Positions 34,826 to 44,800 of a stretch of DNA of 64,000 nt are shown here, in pieces. Where the stretch lies: assembly GCA_049363815.1 (NCBI GenBank), contig JBMQEM010000071.1:1-64000 (forward strand). Reading direction: 5' to 3'. The notes under the pieces are model-generated. The model worked only from the letters and a program-made list of their open reading frames with translations. It was not told the DNA's origin and did no database searches. The translations under genes were made by a program, and so were the position numbers. The first letter of the stretch is position 1. Every line of letters begins with the position of its first letter. The stretch comes from JADKIH01 sp049363815. GTDB lineage: Bacteria; Bacteroidota; Bacteroidia; AKYH767-A; 2013-40CM-41-45.

Positions 34826-36235
34826 TCAATAATAGGCCGCACATCCAACATGCGAATGAGGTTTCGACTTTCGTTTAAAATCAATGCTAGTTAATTTAAA
34901 TCCGAAATAAAGATCGACCCCTGTTATATCATCTCCTGCAAAGCGATCGCTGATGAACGTACCCATTCTGTCTGTTCCAAGATAGAAAATGTGATACCTC
35001 ATTGCCAGTCCTAACCTGTGGCGATAATAATCATAGAAGCTATATGGAAACCCAACTTCAAAAAACGGAGTTTCATACCTGATCGTTGCTGCAAGCATAT
35101 TCGGCCGGTCAACTCTTGCCATTGGCATTGGAACTCTCTGGATAGCGGTCATATTAAAATACCATCGTGGTTTCAGGCAACGGTCGAATTGAAAACTGAG
35201 TCCGGTTGGCAGTGACATTACAAAACTATTCTTGATAGCTGTACCATTCATTGCAGTAGCATAGATCAATGAATCTGCTGCAGCTGTTCCATTGACCTGG
35301 GTATTCTGCACATTGTCAAAATTCAGGGCATCAGTATCAAAATCCATTGCATGGGCATTTCTTCCAAAACGAACAAAGCCCAGATCCATGAGTGATACAC
35401 CTACTCGATAATCATATTTCTTCATCGGTATAGGTCGTCCGTTAGAATATTTCTGTGTAAATGGATTTGAGACATATTGCGTACCCAGATCAAATCCAAA
35501 TCCTGTACATCTGAATTTTAAAAGGTCAGAAGGATCTTCAATATAAGAATAATCAATACTCCCTTTTATTTTCGTTATATATAGCGTGCTGTCGTTTTCT
35601 ACTCTGAGATTCGCATCATCAATTCCAGCATAAGAACCTTGAAATGCCGTAATATATTTAAGTGAACCGGCAGCAAGCCATTTTCTTGATTCGCTTTTAC
35701 TTAATTGCTTTCCGAATGAGACTGCTGTTTCAATAAATGTCAGATCACCTATACGCATTCCGTCAACAACTATATCTTTTCCCTGAATAGATTTATAATC
35801 CATTCCCTTGTATGCAAGAATTGCCAGATCAGAAGAAACATTGTGCACACTGAGATCATTCCTGATCGTCATATGTGCTCCGATAGCCATGTCTTTGAAC
35901 CGAAAAATAAATGCAGGCAAGCCAAGTGCGAAATGCATATTAGCTGCTTTGTCACGACTGTTTGTGTAAAAATTTAATCCGCCATATGGCTCATTATTCA
36001 TTGCCTCCGTTCGACCCATAATTTTCCGCTTCGGCATACCGATAAAATTATTGTCGACCGACAAATTAAAACTGATGATCTGTAGTTCCCATTTGTAAGG
36101 CATCAATAGCATGGCAGTCGGATTCATTGCCATACCGGAATTCCCGGCATAGTTTCCATTGGACACACCAAGCATGTCCTGACTGAAAGAAACCTTAGAA
36201 ATTAATAATGCTAAGAAAAGTAGCGTTGTTCTCAT
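34826..36235 (-). CDS. DUF5723-family outer-membrane protein
   Basis: The 469-aa protein has a signal peptide (about 1-18, ending SFSQ) and then the family opening LGVSNGNYAGNSGMAMNPTA, followed by alternating amphipathic beta-strands to the end. This fits a predicted outer-membrane beta-barrel of the Bacteroidota DUF5723 family. The function of the family is unknown to me; no ligand or enzyme motif is visible. It is separated from mscL by 209 bases containing an inverted repeat, so it is probably transcribed alone. Confidence 0.75.
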   Translation of the reverse strand: MRTTLLFLALLISKVSFSQDMLGVSNGNYAGNSGMAMNPTAMLLMPYKWELQIISFNLSVDNNFIGMPKRKIMGRTEAMNNEPYGGLNFYTNSRDKAANMHFALGLPAFIFRFKDMAIGAHMTIRNDLSVHNVSSDLAILAYKGMDYKSIQGKDIVVDGMRIGDLTFIETAVSFGKQLSKSESRKWLAAGSLKYITAFQGSYAGIDDANLRVENDSTLYITKIKGSIDYSYIEDPSDLLKFRCTGFGFDLGTQYVSNPFTQKYSNGRPIPMKKYDYRVGVSLMDLGFVRFGRNAHAMDFDTDALNFDNVQNTQVNGTAAADSLIYATAMNGTAIKNSFVMSLPTGLSFQFDRCLKPRWYFNMTAIQRVPMPMARVDRPNMLAATIRYETPFFEVGFPYSFYDYYRHRLGLAMRYHIFYLGTDRMGTFISDRFAGDDITGVDLYFGFKLTSIDFKRKSKPHSHVGCAAYY

Positions 36236-36341
36236 TTGCGTGCGTTTGCAGAGGCTAAGGAACGCTTTCAGGGAAGTAAGAGGCTCTAATTAACTGCTAA
36301 ACCTTACAAGTCATTGCAAAACTGTAAGACATTATGCAAAA

Positions 36342-36412
36342 AGGTCAAGGATCAAAGGTCAATAGTAAGTAGTGAGAAACCACTATAACCCTTGACCTTT
36401 GACCCTTGACCT
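36342..36412. terminator. Inverted repeat with internal TTGACC repeats, likely mscL terminator
   Basis: Two 20-base arms (36342-36361 and 36393-36412) are complementary with one mismatch. Each arm is itself a run of near-identical 7-mers (AAGGTCA-type, TTGACC on the other strand). On the minus strand the second arm is followed by TTTTT, as in an intrinsic terminator for mscL, although the 31-base loop is long. Confidence 0.6.
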
Positions 36413-36444
36413 ATTATTAATTTGAGTTTTTCAGGTAAGAGAAA

Positions 36445-36876
36445 TTATTTTTTCAATAGATCCCTGATCTCCGTCAACAACGCCTGATCCTTTGTTGGTG
36501 GCGGCGGTCCTGCCGGAGCTGCCGGTTCAGCATTTTTCTCCATACGCTTACGCATAGCATTCATAGGCTTTACAACAAACATAAATACAGCCAGAGCAAT
36601 TAATAAGAACGTAATTGCGGCTTGAATAAACATTCCGTAATTAATAGTTACTGCCGGCACTACTTTTCCCGCAGCATCCACTGAAGCGGCCTGAATAGCG
36701 ATCTTCAGATCTTTAAAATCAACACCTCCTATTATTAATCCTAATGGTGGCATTAAAATATCGTTTACTAATGAATCAATGATCTTACCGAAGGCACCTC
36801 CGATAACAACACCGACAGCAAGATCAACAACATTTCCTTTGGAAATGAAATCTCTGAATTCTGATGTGAATGACAT
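36445..36876 (-). CDS. mscL: Large-conductance mechanosensitive channel MscL
   Basis: The 143-aa inner-membrane channel opens under membrane tension to release solutes during hypo-osmotic shock. It has the family signature EFRDFISKGNVVDLAVGVVI in the N-terminal helix and TM1, a periplasmic loop (VDAAGKVVPAVTINYG), TM2 (FIQAAITFLLIALAVFMFVV) and a C-terminal helix ending EIRDLLKK, with a proline-rich linker (APAGPPPPTK). Start chosen at 36876 (MSFTSEF), the usual MscL opening; an in-frame ATG at 36900 would add eight atypical residues. Confidence 0.95.
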   Translation of the reverse strand: MSFTSEFRDFISKGNVVDLAVGVVIGGAFGKIIDSLVNDILMPPLGLIIGGVDFKDLKIAIQAASVDAAGKVVPAVTINYGMFIQAAITFLLIALAVFMFVVKPMNAMRKRMEKNAEPAAPAGPPPPTKDQALLTEIRDLLKK

Positions 36877-37014
36877 AGTTTGTTTTTTTGTGTGGAACAA
36901 TAAATTAATTTGATGTTACAGATCTAGCTTTTCAATTACTCTGTATTCATCACGCAAAAGCAAAAATGATAAATTAAAATCATAATCACGAATTTTTGAG
37001 GTAAATAACAATAA

Positions 37015-37044
37015 TTGGATTTATCCAAGATATTTGTACATTTG
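37015..37044 (+). promoter_or_regulatory. Candidate promoter of the B12 uptake operon
   Basis: TTG (37015-37017) lies 19 bases before TACATTTG (37037-37044), an exact TAnnTTTG box. Transcription would begin near 37050, just before the riboswitch. Confidence 0.65.
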
Positions 37045-37054
37045 CAATGGTTCT

Positions 37055-37222
37055 TTGAACACAGATTGGTTTCATTTCACTGTAGAAATGAATTAATAGG
37101 GAACCGTGTGAAAATCACGGGCTGACGCGCAACTGTAAAACTCAATAGTTTCCGGCGATAAACCACTTTATACAATTGTATATGGGAAGGTGCCGGAAGA
37201 GTAAGCCAGGAGACCTGCCATT
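37055..37222 (+). promoter_or_regulatory. Cobalamin riboswitch
   Basis: The leader carries the conserved core of the adenosylcobalamin/cobalamin riboswitch: GGGAACCGTGTGAAAATCAC (37109-37128), then GGGCTGACGCGCAACTGTAA, GAAGGTGCCGGAAGAGTAAG and GCCAGGAGACCTGCC (37205-37219). It sits directly upstream of btuB. When B12 is bound, expression of the uptake genes should fall. A small ATCCC/GGGAT hairpin (37319-37331) just before the chosen btuB start may help to block ribosome access. Confidence 0.93.
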
Positions 37223-37333
37223 TTGTATCAGACAATGCTTTCGCGAAAAGAAGCTAATGTCGTTTGTCAACAGTATTCAATCTGTTTTCATCGTCGCTGC
37301 TGCATTGTTTTTTGTTCAATCCCATTGGGATCA

Positions 37334-39244
37334 ATGTTTGCAAGAAAAATTATTTCTGTTCTATTTTATTTAACTCCGTTGCTTCTGACAGCACAGAATG
37401 ACACTACTTCTGTTCTACTAAAAAGTGTGATCATCAGCGCCGTCAGGTCAGACATCCATCCTCCTGGACTTAAGACTGAAAAACCTGATTCTCTGATGAA
37501 GATGTTCTGTATTGACCAGACACTTGGAAATTATTTTACCGACAATACTCCTTCGCTTGTAAAAAATTATGGGCCGGGAGCATTATCAAGTGTATCTCTG
37601 AGAGGTGGTAGCGCCTATCAGACGGCAGTGCTTTGGAAAGGTTTCTCAATTTCCAATCCTATGAATGGGGTTATGGATTTTAACCTGTTACCTACGTTTC
37701 TGTTTGACGATATTTTAATTCAATACGGCGGTTCTTCCTCTTTGTGGGGAAGCGGAGCAATCAGCGGAACAATTCAACTAAGCAATAATAGTAGCATCGT
37801 TAACAGAAATTCCATTAAAGCAGGAAGCAGGTTTTCTTCTGCATCGGGCTGGGCCAATTATGCCGAAGGAAAATTCTCTTTCAGGAAATTTAATTCATCA
37901 ATAAAACTTTTTATTACAGATGAAAAAAATGCTTTTTCGTTTCATCAGAATGGTGAATTGAAAAAACAAGTTCATGCGGATGCAATTGGCAGAGGAATTG
38001 TCGCTGAGAATAATTTTCTATTCAATTCCAGGACAACATTAAGCTTTAATTTCTGGTATCAATTTGCCGACAGAAATATTGCCCCTGTTCTTACTGAAGC
38101 AATTTCCAACGCTGTTCAAACCGATAAAAATTACAGATATAACATCACTTTTACCAGATCATTTAATAACGGAAAATTCGTTTTCAGAAATGCATACTTT
38201 AATGAGAGACTATTCTATAACGACTCCTCTTTAAAAGAACCGTCTATCTCAAACTGTAAAACCCTGATCTCTGAACCTGAATACTCTATTTCGTTTCACA
38301 AGTTCCACACTTTTCAAGCAGGATTAAATCTAACGGCAATAAATGCAACAGCTACTGAATTCAATCAGGAAGCTGAGGTGATACGCAAAGCCGCCTACCT
38401 GGCATACAATTTAAAAGTTAAAAAACTTGGTTTTTCTGTTTCTGCACGAAAGGAAATAAACGAATTTCAGCAACCGCCTGTCGTATTTTCTACGGGTATC
38501 AAGTACTTATTCTCTGACTGGCTTAAATTTTTTGGAAGTTTCAGCACAGTGTACAGAAATCCAACTGTCAATGACCTGTTCTGGCAACCCGGCGGAAATA
38601 CGGAACTACTTCCTGAAACAGGTATATCCTATGAAAGCACACTGGAACTTGACTTATTTCAACTGACAGGAAAAAATTCAAATGATTCAAATGCATTCTC
38701 TTTCCTGATTACCGGTTATAAAAAAGAGATCGACAACTGGATTTCATGGACACCTCACGGAACTGTATGGATTCCTTCTAATATTAAAAATGTACATTCA
38801 TATGGAGCGGAAAATTCAATCGTGTTTAAAAAGAAATTCAGACATGTTTTATTTCATCTGAGTACGTTTTACGGATACACGATCTCAGAAACAACTGCTT
38901 CCGGATACGCTTTTGACGCCTCAGTTGGAAAGCAATTGATCTATGTCCCGATGTATAAAGCCGGCGGGTCACTTTCATTGACCTACAAAAACTCTGCACT
39001 CTCATTCAATCAAACTTATACGGGAATCAGATTTACAACAACCGATAATAGTTCTTTTCTGGACGACTACACAAAAGTATCTACTCAATTTGATCAGCGA
39101 TTTGAAATACAGAATTCTGTACTCGCATTATTTATCAGGGTCGATAATTTATTTAACAAAGACTATCAGTCTGTATTAAACCGGCCTGAACCACTGAGGA
39201 ACTTCTCATTCGGAATTAACATTACTTACACTCAAAAAAAATAA
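37334..39244 (+). CDS. btuB: TonB-dependent vitamin B12 receptor, BtuB-like
   Basis: The 636-aa outer-membrane transporter imports cobalamin with energy from TonB. Start chosen at 37334 because it gives a proper signal peptide (MFARKIISVLFYLTPLLLTAQ); the open frame runs back to an ATG at 37223, but that extension overlaps the riboswitch region. The plug domain (about 35-150) has the TonB-receptor pattern VSLRGGSAYQTAVLWKG and YGGSSSLWGSGAISGTIQL. The barrel follows and ends with the aromatic-rich strand NFSFGINITYTQKK. The cobalamin riboswitch upstream and the BtuG-like gene 7 bases downstream support B12 as substrate. It is about the length of other BtuB proteins. Confidence 0.9.
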   Translation: MFARKIISVLFYLTPLLLTAQNDTTSVLLKSVIISAVRSDIHPPGLKTEKPDSLMKMFCIDQTLGNYFTDNTPSLVKNYGPGALSSVSLRGGSAYQTAVLWKGFSISNPMNGVMDFNLLPTFLFDDILIQYGGSSSLWGSGAISGTIQLSNNSSIVNRNSIKAGSRFSSASGWANYAEGKFSFRKFNSSIKLFITDEKNAFSFHQNGELKKQVHADAIGRGIVAENNFLFNSRTTLSFNFWYQFADRNIAPVLTEAISNAVQTDKNYRYNITFTRSFNNGKFVFRNAYFNERLFYNDSSLKEPSISNCKTLISEPEYSISFHKFHTFQAGLNLTAINATATEFNQEAEVIRKAAYLAYNLKVKKLGFSVSARKEINEFQQPPVVFSTGIKYLFSDWLKFFGSFSTVYRNPTVNDLFWQPGGNTELLPETGISYESTLELDLFQLTGKNSNDSNAFSFLITGYKKEIDNWISWTPHGTVWIPSNIKNVHSYGAENSIVFKKKFRHVLFHLSTFYGYTISETTASGYAFDASVGKQLIYVPMYKAGGSLSLTYKNSALSFNQTYTGIRFTTTDNSSFLDDYTKVSTQFDQRFEIQNSVLALFIRVDNLFNKDYQSVLNRPEPLRNFSFGINITYTQKK

Positions 39245-39251
39245 TAAAATC

Positions 39252-40289
39252 ATGAAATCAAGAATTACACTTTTAACCATTGCTGCATTGGCATTTTACT
39301 CCTGCAAGAAAGAAAAGATCGACGAACCACTTCCAACATCATTCACAGCAGCTGCCGACGGAATATTCATTTGCAATGAGGGTAATTTTACAGGCGGCAA
39401 TGCATCGATTACTTACACCAACGGCTCAGAAACGGAAACCGTTCAGGATGTTTATAGAATTGCAAACAATGAAGATCTGGGAGACGTAGGACAGAGTTTG
39501 ACAAAAATAAATGATAAGATCTATATTGTAGTTAACAACTCTTCGAAAATTGAAGTTGTTGACGCATTTACATTAAAAAAGTCTGCTACGATCACGGGCT
39601 TTAATTCTCCACGGTTCATGACAGAAGTAACTTCCGGAAAAGTTTATGTAACTGATCTGTATGCAAACGGAATTTCAATTGTTGATTTAGCATCAAATAC
39701 GATCACAGGAAACATCAGTCTTAACGGTTCAACCGAAGAGCTTTTGCTTTACAATGGAAAAGTATATGTTACCAATTTATCCACTTCGTATTTATACATC
39801 ATTGAACCATCAACAGATGTCGTTGAAGACAGTATACTGATCGGTCCCGGAGGAAATTCATTGCAGGTAGATAAAAACAATAAACTCTGGGTGCTGTGCG
39901 GCGGCGACTATATAACAAGCACTCCCGGAAGTCTTCACAGAGTTGATCCTGCAACAAAAACTGTTGAATTTTCCCGGTCCTTTCCCGCAGGGGATTATCC
40001 AACGCGTTTGGTAATCAATGAGACCAATGACGAACTTTATTACCTAAACTTAAATGTTTATAAGATGTCAATAAATGATTCTGACATTCCTTCAACATTT
40101 TTTATAGATGCTGCAGGAAAAAGTTTTTATGGAATGTCATTCGACATGGTAAAGCATATACTATATGTTTCCGATGTCATAGATTATCAGCAGGCAGGCA
40201 GGATCTATCGCTACGAAACAACAGGAAATCTGATCAATAGTATACCGGCGGGGGTTATTCCGGGGGAAGTTTTGTTCTTGAATAATTAG
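39252..40289 (+). CDS. btuG: BtuG-like surface beta-propeller lipoprotein (DUF5074-type)
   Basis: The 345-aa protein has a lipoprotein signal (ALAFYSC, Cys about residue 18) followed by KKEKIDE, a charged stretch like Bacteroidota surface-export signals. The rest is a YncE/DUF5074-type beta-propeller with repeated blades such as KINDKIYIVVNNSSKIEVVD, GKVYVTDLYANGISIVDL and GKVYVTNLSTSYLYIIEP. In Bacteroides, BtuG is a surface propeller lipoprotein that binds cobalamin very tightly and feeds BtuB. Position 7 bases after btuB and shared control by the riboswitch make the same role likely here. The family assignment is from pattern only, so the exact orthology is inferred. Confidence 0.75.
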   Translation: MKSRITLLTIAALAFYSCKKEKIDEPLPTSFTAAADGIFICNEGNFTGGNASITYTNGSETETVQDVYRIANNEDLGDVGQSLTKINDKIYIVVNNSSKIEVVDAFTLKKSATITGFNSPRFMTEVTSGKVYVTDLYANGISIVDLASNTITGNISLNGSTEELLLYNGKVYVTNLSTSYLYIIEPSTDVVEDSILIGPGGNSLQVDKNNKLWVLCGGDYITSTPGSLHRVDPATKTVEFSRSFPAGDYPTRLVINETNDELYYLNLNVYKMSINDSDIPSTFFIDAAGKSFYGMSFDMVKHILYVSDVIDYQQAGRIYRYETTGNLINSIPAGVIPGEVLFLNN

Positions 40290-40307
40290 ACGGAGGGTTG
40301 CAGGCTG

Positions 40308-40342
40308 CAGGTTAGCTTTAATTCGTCTACGAAGTTAACCTG
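40308..40342. terminator. Convergent terminator-like hairpin
   Basis: CAGGTTAGCTT and AAGTTAACCTG pair over 11 bp (one G-T) around a 13-base loop between the convergent btuG and DUF58 genes. No strong T run is present on the plus strand. Confidence 0.5.
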
Positions 40343-40355
40343 AAACCTGAAACAA

Positions 40356-41279
40356 TCAAGCCATCTTCTCCCGCTTCAACAAATACGGCAACAACACATG
40401 GCGGTAGCCTTCGTTGATATCTGCTTCGACAAAATCGATCCGGTATTGTGCGCAGCGGAGTTTGAGATCGTGCTTGAATTCTTTCATCGAATTGACGTAG
40501 GTGTCACGGATCTCATTTGAATGAACTTTCACTTCTTCCCCGCTCTCAACATCGATAAATAAATACGGACGGTTTTCAAATTTAAAATCTTCTTCTGTTT
40601 TTTTATCTGTTACATGAAAAAGTACCACTTCATGCTTATTATGTTTCAGATGTTGCAGGGCACTGAATATTTCTTCTTTGTTATTATTTGTATCCATCAT
40701 ATCACTGAAAATAATTACCAGTGAACGTTTATGGATCGTTTCAGCAATTTCATGTAAAGCCTGTGCACCCATTGTTTTTGTTCCGGTCTGAATCTTAGTA
40801 TCAGCAATACGTTTTTCCATTTCAGAAAAAAGCATTTTGTGATGAACAGAACTGGAACGCGCCTGAGTATTGATCTCAATTTTATCTGAAAAAATACTTA
40901 ACCCAACCGCATCACGCTGTAATCTCAGCATATATGCAATTGCTGCAGCTGCATGAACTGAAAAATTGATCTTGCTCTGCACCTTTCCATCTTCCGGGAA
41001 ATGCATAGAAGAAGAATTATCGATGATCAACTGACACCGCAGATTTGTTTCTTCTTCATACCGTTTCACAAATAACTTATCAGTTCGGCCAAACAGGCGC
41101 CAGTCTATGTGCTTGGTTGATTCGCCTTTGTTATAAAGCCGGTGTTCGGCAAACTCTACCGAAAATCCATGAAAAGGACTTTTATGTAATCCGGTGATAA
41201 ATCCTTCGACAACCTGACGTGCTAAAAGTTCGAGGTGACCGAGTTGCTGGATTTCATGTTGGGTTATAGGCATATTCAA
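40356..41279 (-). CDS. DUF58 (von Willebrand A-like) protein
   Basis: The 307-aa cytosolic protein has the DUF58 signature STKHIDWRLFGRTDKLFVKR followed by LIIDNSSSMHF, an incomplete-to-complete metal-site motif of the D-x-S-x-S type, and a vWA-like fold to the end (VIIFSDMMD). DUF58 proteins usually work with MoxR AAA+ ATPases and, in Bacteroidota, with Bat aerotolerance proteins; no moxR lies in this window, but genes beyond a strand change were not expected. The start could also be the second ATG (41273). Confidence 0.85.
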   Translation of the reverse strand: MNMPITQHEIQQLGHLELLARQVVEGFITGLHKSPFHGFSVEFAEHRLYNKGESTKHIDWRLFGRTDKLFVKRYEEETNLRCQLIIDNSSSMHFPEDGKVQSKINFSVHAAAAIAYMLRLQRDAVGLSIFSDKIEINTQARSSSVHHKMLFSEMEKRIADTKIQTGTKTMGAQALHEIAETIHKRSLVIIFSDMMDTNNNKEEIFSALQHLKHNKHEVVLFHVTDKKTEEDFKFENRPYLFIDVESGEEVKVHSNEIRDTYVNSMKEFKHDLKLRCAQYRIDFVEADINEGYRHVLLPYLLKREKMA

Positions 41280-41379
41280 ATATAGATAAACAACGTTATT
41301 TCAAACAACTTTTCTTACAAGATTAAATTGTGAAGAAGTAATTCTTTTAAGCTTCGTGTTCTGCAGGAAATAATCTTTA

Positions 41380-41407
41380 AAAAAGAAGCCGGGCAATTAC
41401 CCGGCTT
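41380..41407 (-). terminator. Terminator of trxA
   Basis: AAGCCGGG and CCCGGCTT form an 8-bp GC-rich stem around a 6-base loop; on the minus strand it is followed by TTCTTTTTT. It lies 22 bases after the thioredoxin stop codon. Confidence 0.85.
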
Positions 41408-41428
41408 ACTTTTAAGATTGAATTTTAT

Positions 41429-41749
41429 TTATACTAACTGAGCATTCAGTTTGTTTGACAAAATTGATTTTGGAACTGCTCCAACTTGTTTATCTACGAT
41501 CTCTCCGTTCTTGAAGATCAATAACGTCGGAATATTACGGATGCCGTAATTCATAGAGATATTCGGATTGTTGTCGACATTTACTTTTCCAATAACTGCC
41601 TTTCCATCATACTCTTTTGCTAATTCTTCAACGATCGGACCGACCATTCTGCATGGTCCGCACCATTCTGCCCAAAAGTCTACCAGTACCGGTTTATCAG
41701 ACTTTAAGACCATTTCTTCAAAATTCGAATCTGTGATTTCGATTGCCAT
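41429..41749 (-). CDS. trxA: Thioredoxin
   Basis: The 106-aa protein is a standard cytosolic thioredoxin: active site WCGPC with Cys30 and Cys33, the conserved VDFWAEWCGPCRM strand-helix and the cis-proline loop NIPTLLIFKNG. It reduces disulfides in ribonucleotide reductase, peroxiredoxins and other partners, using thioredoxin reductase. It lies downstream of dnaE with 142 bases between and has its own terminator. Confidence 0.96.
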   Translation of the reverse strand: MAIEITDSNFEEMVLKSDKPVLVDFWAEWCGPCRMVGPIVEELAKEYDGKAVIGKVNVDNNPNISMNYGIRNIPTLLIFKNGEIVDKQVGAVPKSILSNKLNAQLV

Positions 41750-41891
41750 AATTTACTTTCTTTATACTGTTTAAATTTATTTTTTGCAGATAAGCCTTTG
41801 CAATTTCTAAGCCGTTTGCGATTTCCTGCCACAAAGACAGGTCAACTATGGTAGCTAACGGATGAGACTGCAATATAGTCTAAGGAAGACG

Positions 41892-44800
41892 TTAATATTC
41901 CAATTCTGCCAACTTTTCCAGCGAATCAATCAGTTCATTCTGAGGATTAATACGATATTTTTTACTTGGCAGATCGATATTGAGGCTCGGATCAGCCGGG
42001 TCGTATACCTTGAATTTTAACGTACAGGTGCCTTCTTTTTGCTGCGAATCGTTTTTAATGATATTTACAATGCTATTTATCCATTCATTATTTAGCTGAT
42101 CAACCGGGATCTTAACGGTCAGATTTTTCAGGATCTTTTCCCTCATGTCTGCCAAAAGCTGAATATTACTGATCTTGAATTCTGTATTTCCGGGCTGCAT
42201 ATAGCGGTCCTGCAATTTGCCCTTTATGAATAAAAACTCACCCACATTCAACCACATTTTGAACTTCAGGTAGTCCTCGCCAAAGAGCACAAGTTCATGT
42301 CCTTCTTCGTAATCTTCAATGGTAAAACTCCCGAATGGTTTTCCGTTTTTACTCATCCGATGATTCACACTGGTGATCATCGCTCCAAGTGTCAGTTCTT
42401 TCCCTTTGTTCTTTTCAACATCTTTCAGATCTTTTATCTTCTGAAGCTTACGCATTTCAATTTTGTAAAGATCGAGGGGGTGACCGGAAATATAAAATCC
42501 TATTACTTCCTTTTCAAATTTCAACCTGACCAGACTCGGCCATTGCTCAGTATTTGGAATCACAGGTTCGGGCATTTCCACTCCACTGCTTTCACCAAAG
42601 AGTGAATGCTGTGCAGAATTTTTTGCCTCCTGAATACTGTTGCCATATCTTAATATCCTTTCAAGAAAGGTATTGTAATCTTTATCTTCTGCGAAGAAAT
42701 GTCCGCGGTGCATTTCAGTGAATGAATCAAAGGCCCCACCATATGCAAGATTTTCAAATGTCTTCCTGCTGGCGGCTCTTAAATTTACCCTGCGTACCAG
42801 ATCAAAAATATTCTTGTACGGACCATTAGCATTTCTTTCATCAATAATAGCCTGAACTGCTGCTTCACCAACACCTTTTATTGCTCCTAATCCAAAACGG
42901 ATCTGACCACTTTTATTTACACCAAAATTATAGATACTCTCGTTGACATCCGGACCTAAAACAGGAACACCCATACGACGACATTCTTCCATAAAGAAAG
43001 TGATCTTATCGATGTTGCTTAAGTTGTGCGTCAATACAGAAGCCATGTATTCGGCCGGATAGTGAGCCTTCAGATAGGCCGTTTGAAATGCGACAAAAGC
43101 ATAACACGTAGAGTGTGATTTATTGAATGCATAAGAAGCGAATGCTTCCCAGTCTACCCAGATCTTCTCACAAACTTTTTTATCATGACCATTTTTCTCG
43201 CAACCTTCAACAAACTTCGATTTCATTTTATTGAGTACATCGAGTTGTTTTTTACCCATTGCTTTTCGCAGGGTATCGGCATCGCCTTTAGTAAAACCGG
43301 CAAGTTTTTGTGAGAGCAACATCACCTGCTCCTGGTAAACTGTAATACCGTAACTTTCTTTCAGATACTCTTCCATCTCCGGAAGATCATAGCTGACTGC
43401 TTCCCTTCCATTCTTACGTGCAATGAAATTGGGAATGTATTCCAGCGGGCCCGGCCGATATAAGGCATTCATTGCAATGAGATCCTCAAACTTATCGGCT
43501 TTCAATTCACGCAAATATTTTTGCATACCTGCAGACTCAAATTGAAACGTTCCGTTCGTTTCTGCACGCTGATATAATTCTAAAGTCTTCTGATCATCCA
43601 ATGGAATTTCATCGATCACAATTTTGACACCATGATTTGCTTCGATCAATACCAATGCATCACGAATGATGGTCAGCGTCTTTAATCCAAGAAAGTCCAT
43701 CTTGATCACACCGGCATCTTCGATCACCTTTCCATCGTATTGTGTGATCAGCAATTGCGTTTCCTTTGATGTAGATACCGGAATGATATCGGTCAGATCC
43801 ATTGGCGCAATGATAATTCCCGCAGCATGGATTCCGGTATTCCTCACAGAACCTTCCAGGATCACTGCTTCCTTCAACACTTTTGCAGAGAGATCGTTTC
43901 CTGCATAGATCGTCCTGAGTTTTTTAACGTCCTCTAATTCTTCGCTGCTTAGATTCTCCTTCGTCTTCAGACTTTTTTCTCCATCTATTGGAGCAAGTAT
44001 GATCCTGTTCAATTCTATTCCGGGTCTTTCAGGGACAAGTTTAGCCAGGGTGTTTGCTTCTGCTAACGGAAGATCCATGACACGCGCAACATCCTTGATA
44101 CTCATCTTTGCCGCCATTGTGCCATAGGTAATGATCTGGGCAACCTGGTTCTTTCCGTATTTGCCGACCACATAGTCAATGACTTTCTGCCGGCCAACAT
44201 CATCAAAATCCGTATCAATATCGGGCATGCTCTTCCGGTCAGGGTTCAGGAACCGTTCGAAAAGTAGATTGTACTTTATCGGATCAATATTCGTTATACC
44301 TATGCAATATGCAACAGCAGATCCTGCAGCAGAACCTCGACCCGGGCCTATGAGAACTCCAAGATCTCTTCCTGCCTGAATGAAATCGGAAACGATAAGA
44401 AAGTATCCGGCGAAGCCCATTGTCTGGATCGTAAACAATTCGAAATTGATCCGCTCTTCGATCTCAGGAGTGAGTTCCTTGTAACGTTCTTTTGCCCCGA
44501 GATAGGTTATGTGTTTTAAATATTCATCCTGCGTAGTGAATCCATCAGGTATTTTAAAATGCGGAAGCAGGATGTCTTGCTTTAATTTTAACGGATCGAT
44601 CTTGTCAACGATACGATTCGTATTATCAATTGCCTGCGGAATGTCAGAAAATAATTTCCCCATTTCGTCAGTAGTCTTGAAGTAGAATTGGTCATTGTAG
44701 AACGCAAATCTTTTTCCTTTGGTGAAAGCGTCATCATCTGAAAATTCTTTCATCGATGGTGTACTTTGCTTTTCACCGGTATTTATACAAAGTAAAATGT

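Noticed and set aside
37223..37333. Upstream extension of btuB
   Set aside because: It lies in the riboswitch leader, is rich in Cys and does not resemble a signal peptide; the ATG at 37334 gives a clean one.
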